Source of the DNA: Lewinellaceae bacterium
GTDB lineage: Bacteria; Bacteroidota; Bacteroidia; Chitinophagales; Saprospiraceae
Direction: 5' to 3'
Assembly: GCA_016710765.1 (NCBI GenBank)
Contig: JADJUJ010000017.1
Location: 81,723 to 145,722, forward strand
DNA: 64,000 nt
The notes below the pieces were generated by a model. That model was not told where the DNA came from and did not search any database. It saw nothing but the letters and a program-made list of their open reading frames with translations. Position numbers and translations under genes: made by a program. Shown one piece after another: positions 63,972 through 64,000 of the stretch. The stretch's first letter is position 1. Every line of letters starts with the position of its first letter.

Positions 63972-64000
63972 CTAAATATCTGCTAGCCACCTTGGCAAAA
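63972..64000 (-). CDS. Third GIY-YIG copy, cut by the window edge
   Basis: Only the last nine codons are visible: LPRWLADI and stop, identical to the end of copy 1, directly after a palindrome. The start lies beyond the window, so the array continues. Confidence 0.75.

Noticed and set aside
61440..64000. CRISPR array
   Set aside because: Units of about 120 bases with no alternation of short repeats and unique spacers; variation is spread through the unit. Not a CRISPR.

Overview
The window looks like a chromosomal contig from a Bacteroidota bacterium, most likely of the Saprospiria type. Four independent signs support this. Promoters of the Bacteroidota form (TTG-N20-TAnnTTTG) can be read upstream of several genes. 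Large secreted proteins end in type IX secretion sorting domains, and a PorD-like secretion gene is present. The block rpoZ-coaBC-porD is typical of the phylum. Family choices such as bactofilin, small PurL, DUF3822 beside rsmD, and the 5' TAnnTTTG boxes agree. I infer the order from protein style only, not from a marker-gene comparison.

Layout. 0-2.9 kb: end of a sugar symporter, then a minus-strand group with rsmD, DUF3822 and a bactofilin. 3.0-7.1 kb: tsaD, cutA, a thioredoxin-like gene, and the cysteine operon cysE-cysK. The cysteine operon has a 31-residue leader peptide with four consecutive Cys codons, followed by a terminator that abuts the cysE start, which is a classical attenuator layout. 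7.2-15.6 kb: a thiolase, an orphan Cas6, a long helical repeat protein, a coiled-coil membrane protein, a GT2 glycosyltransferase and an aldo/keto reductase. 15.6-22.4 kb: a 1411-residue secreted protein, a SecA-like small protein, and a TonB receptor gene shredded by frameshifts that carries a run of 30 G. 22.6-31.1 kb: an oxidoreductase, a CaCA antiporter, and a copper/metal operon (MbnP, di-haem MbnH-like enzyme, two small HMA proteins, CopA, a membrane protein, a CDF exporter). 31.2-40.0 kb: housekeeping genes (deoxynucleoside kinase, gatC, ABC ATPase, OmpA, TlpA-like, purL). 40.0-44.1 kb: two inverted-repeat elements and two delta-60-repeat secreted proteins. 44.3-54.7 kb: a large TIR-domain protein, a secreted M14 peptidase, another inverted-repeat element, a TonB receptor, a peroxiredoxin-like protein, mdh and a solitary paaA. 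55-61.4 kb: bamD, rpoZ, coaBC, porD, rseP, hscB, tRNA-Leu and mnmD.

The last 2.5 kb (61.44-64 kb) is the most unusual part. It is a head-to-tail array of about 120-bp units. On the minus strand each unit carries the 3' part of a tRNA (T arm plus 3' acceptor strand). A palindrome restores a partner for the acceptor strand, so the unit could fold as a tRNA-like minihelix. A terminator-like hairpin with a GNRA-type loop follows. Small GIY-YIG nuclease genes sit inside the array at regular places (two complete, one cut by the window edge).

Sequence quality matters for every reader of this window. At least thirteen conserved genes, including essential ones (purL, bamD, rseP), are broken by single-base indels, mostly in short A/T homopolymers, or by single stop codons. 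I treat these as probable consensus errors and give joined coordinates. Only the TonB receptor at 20.6-22.3 kb is so degraded that I call it a pseudogene.
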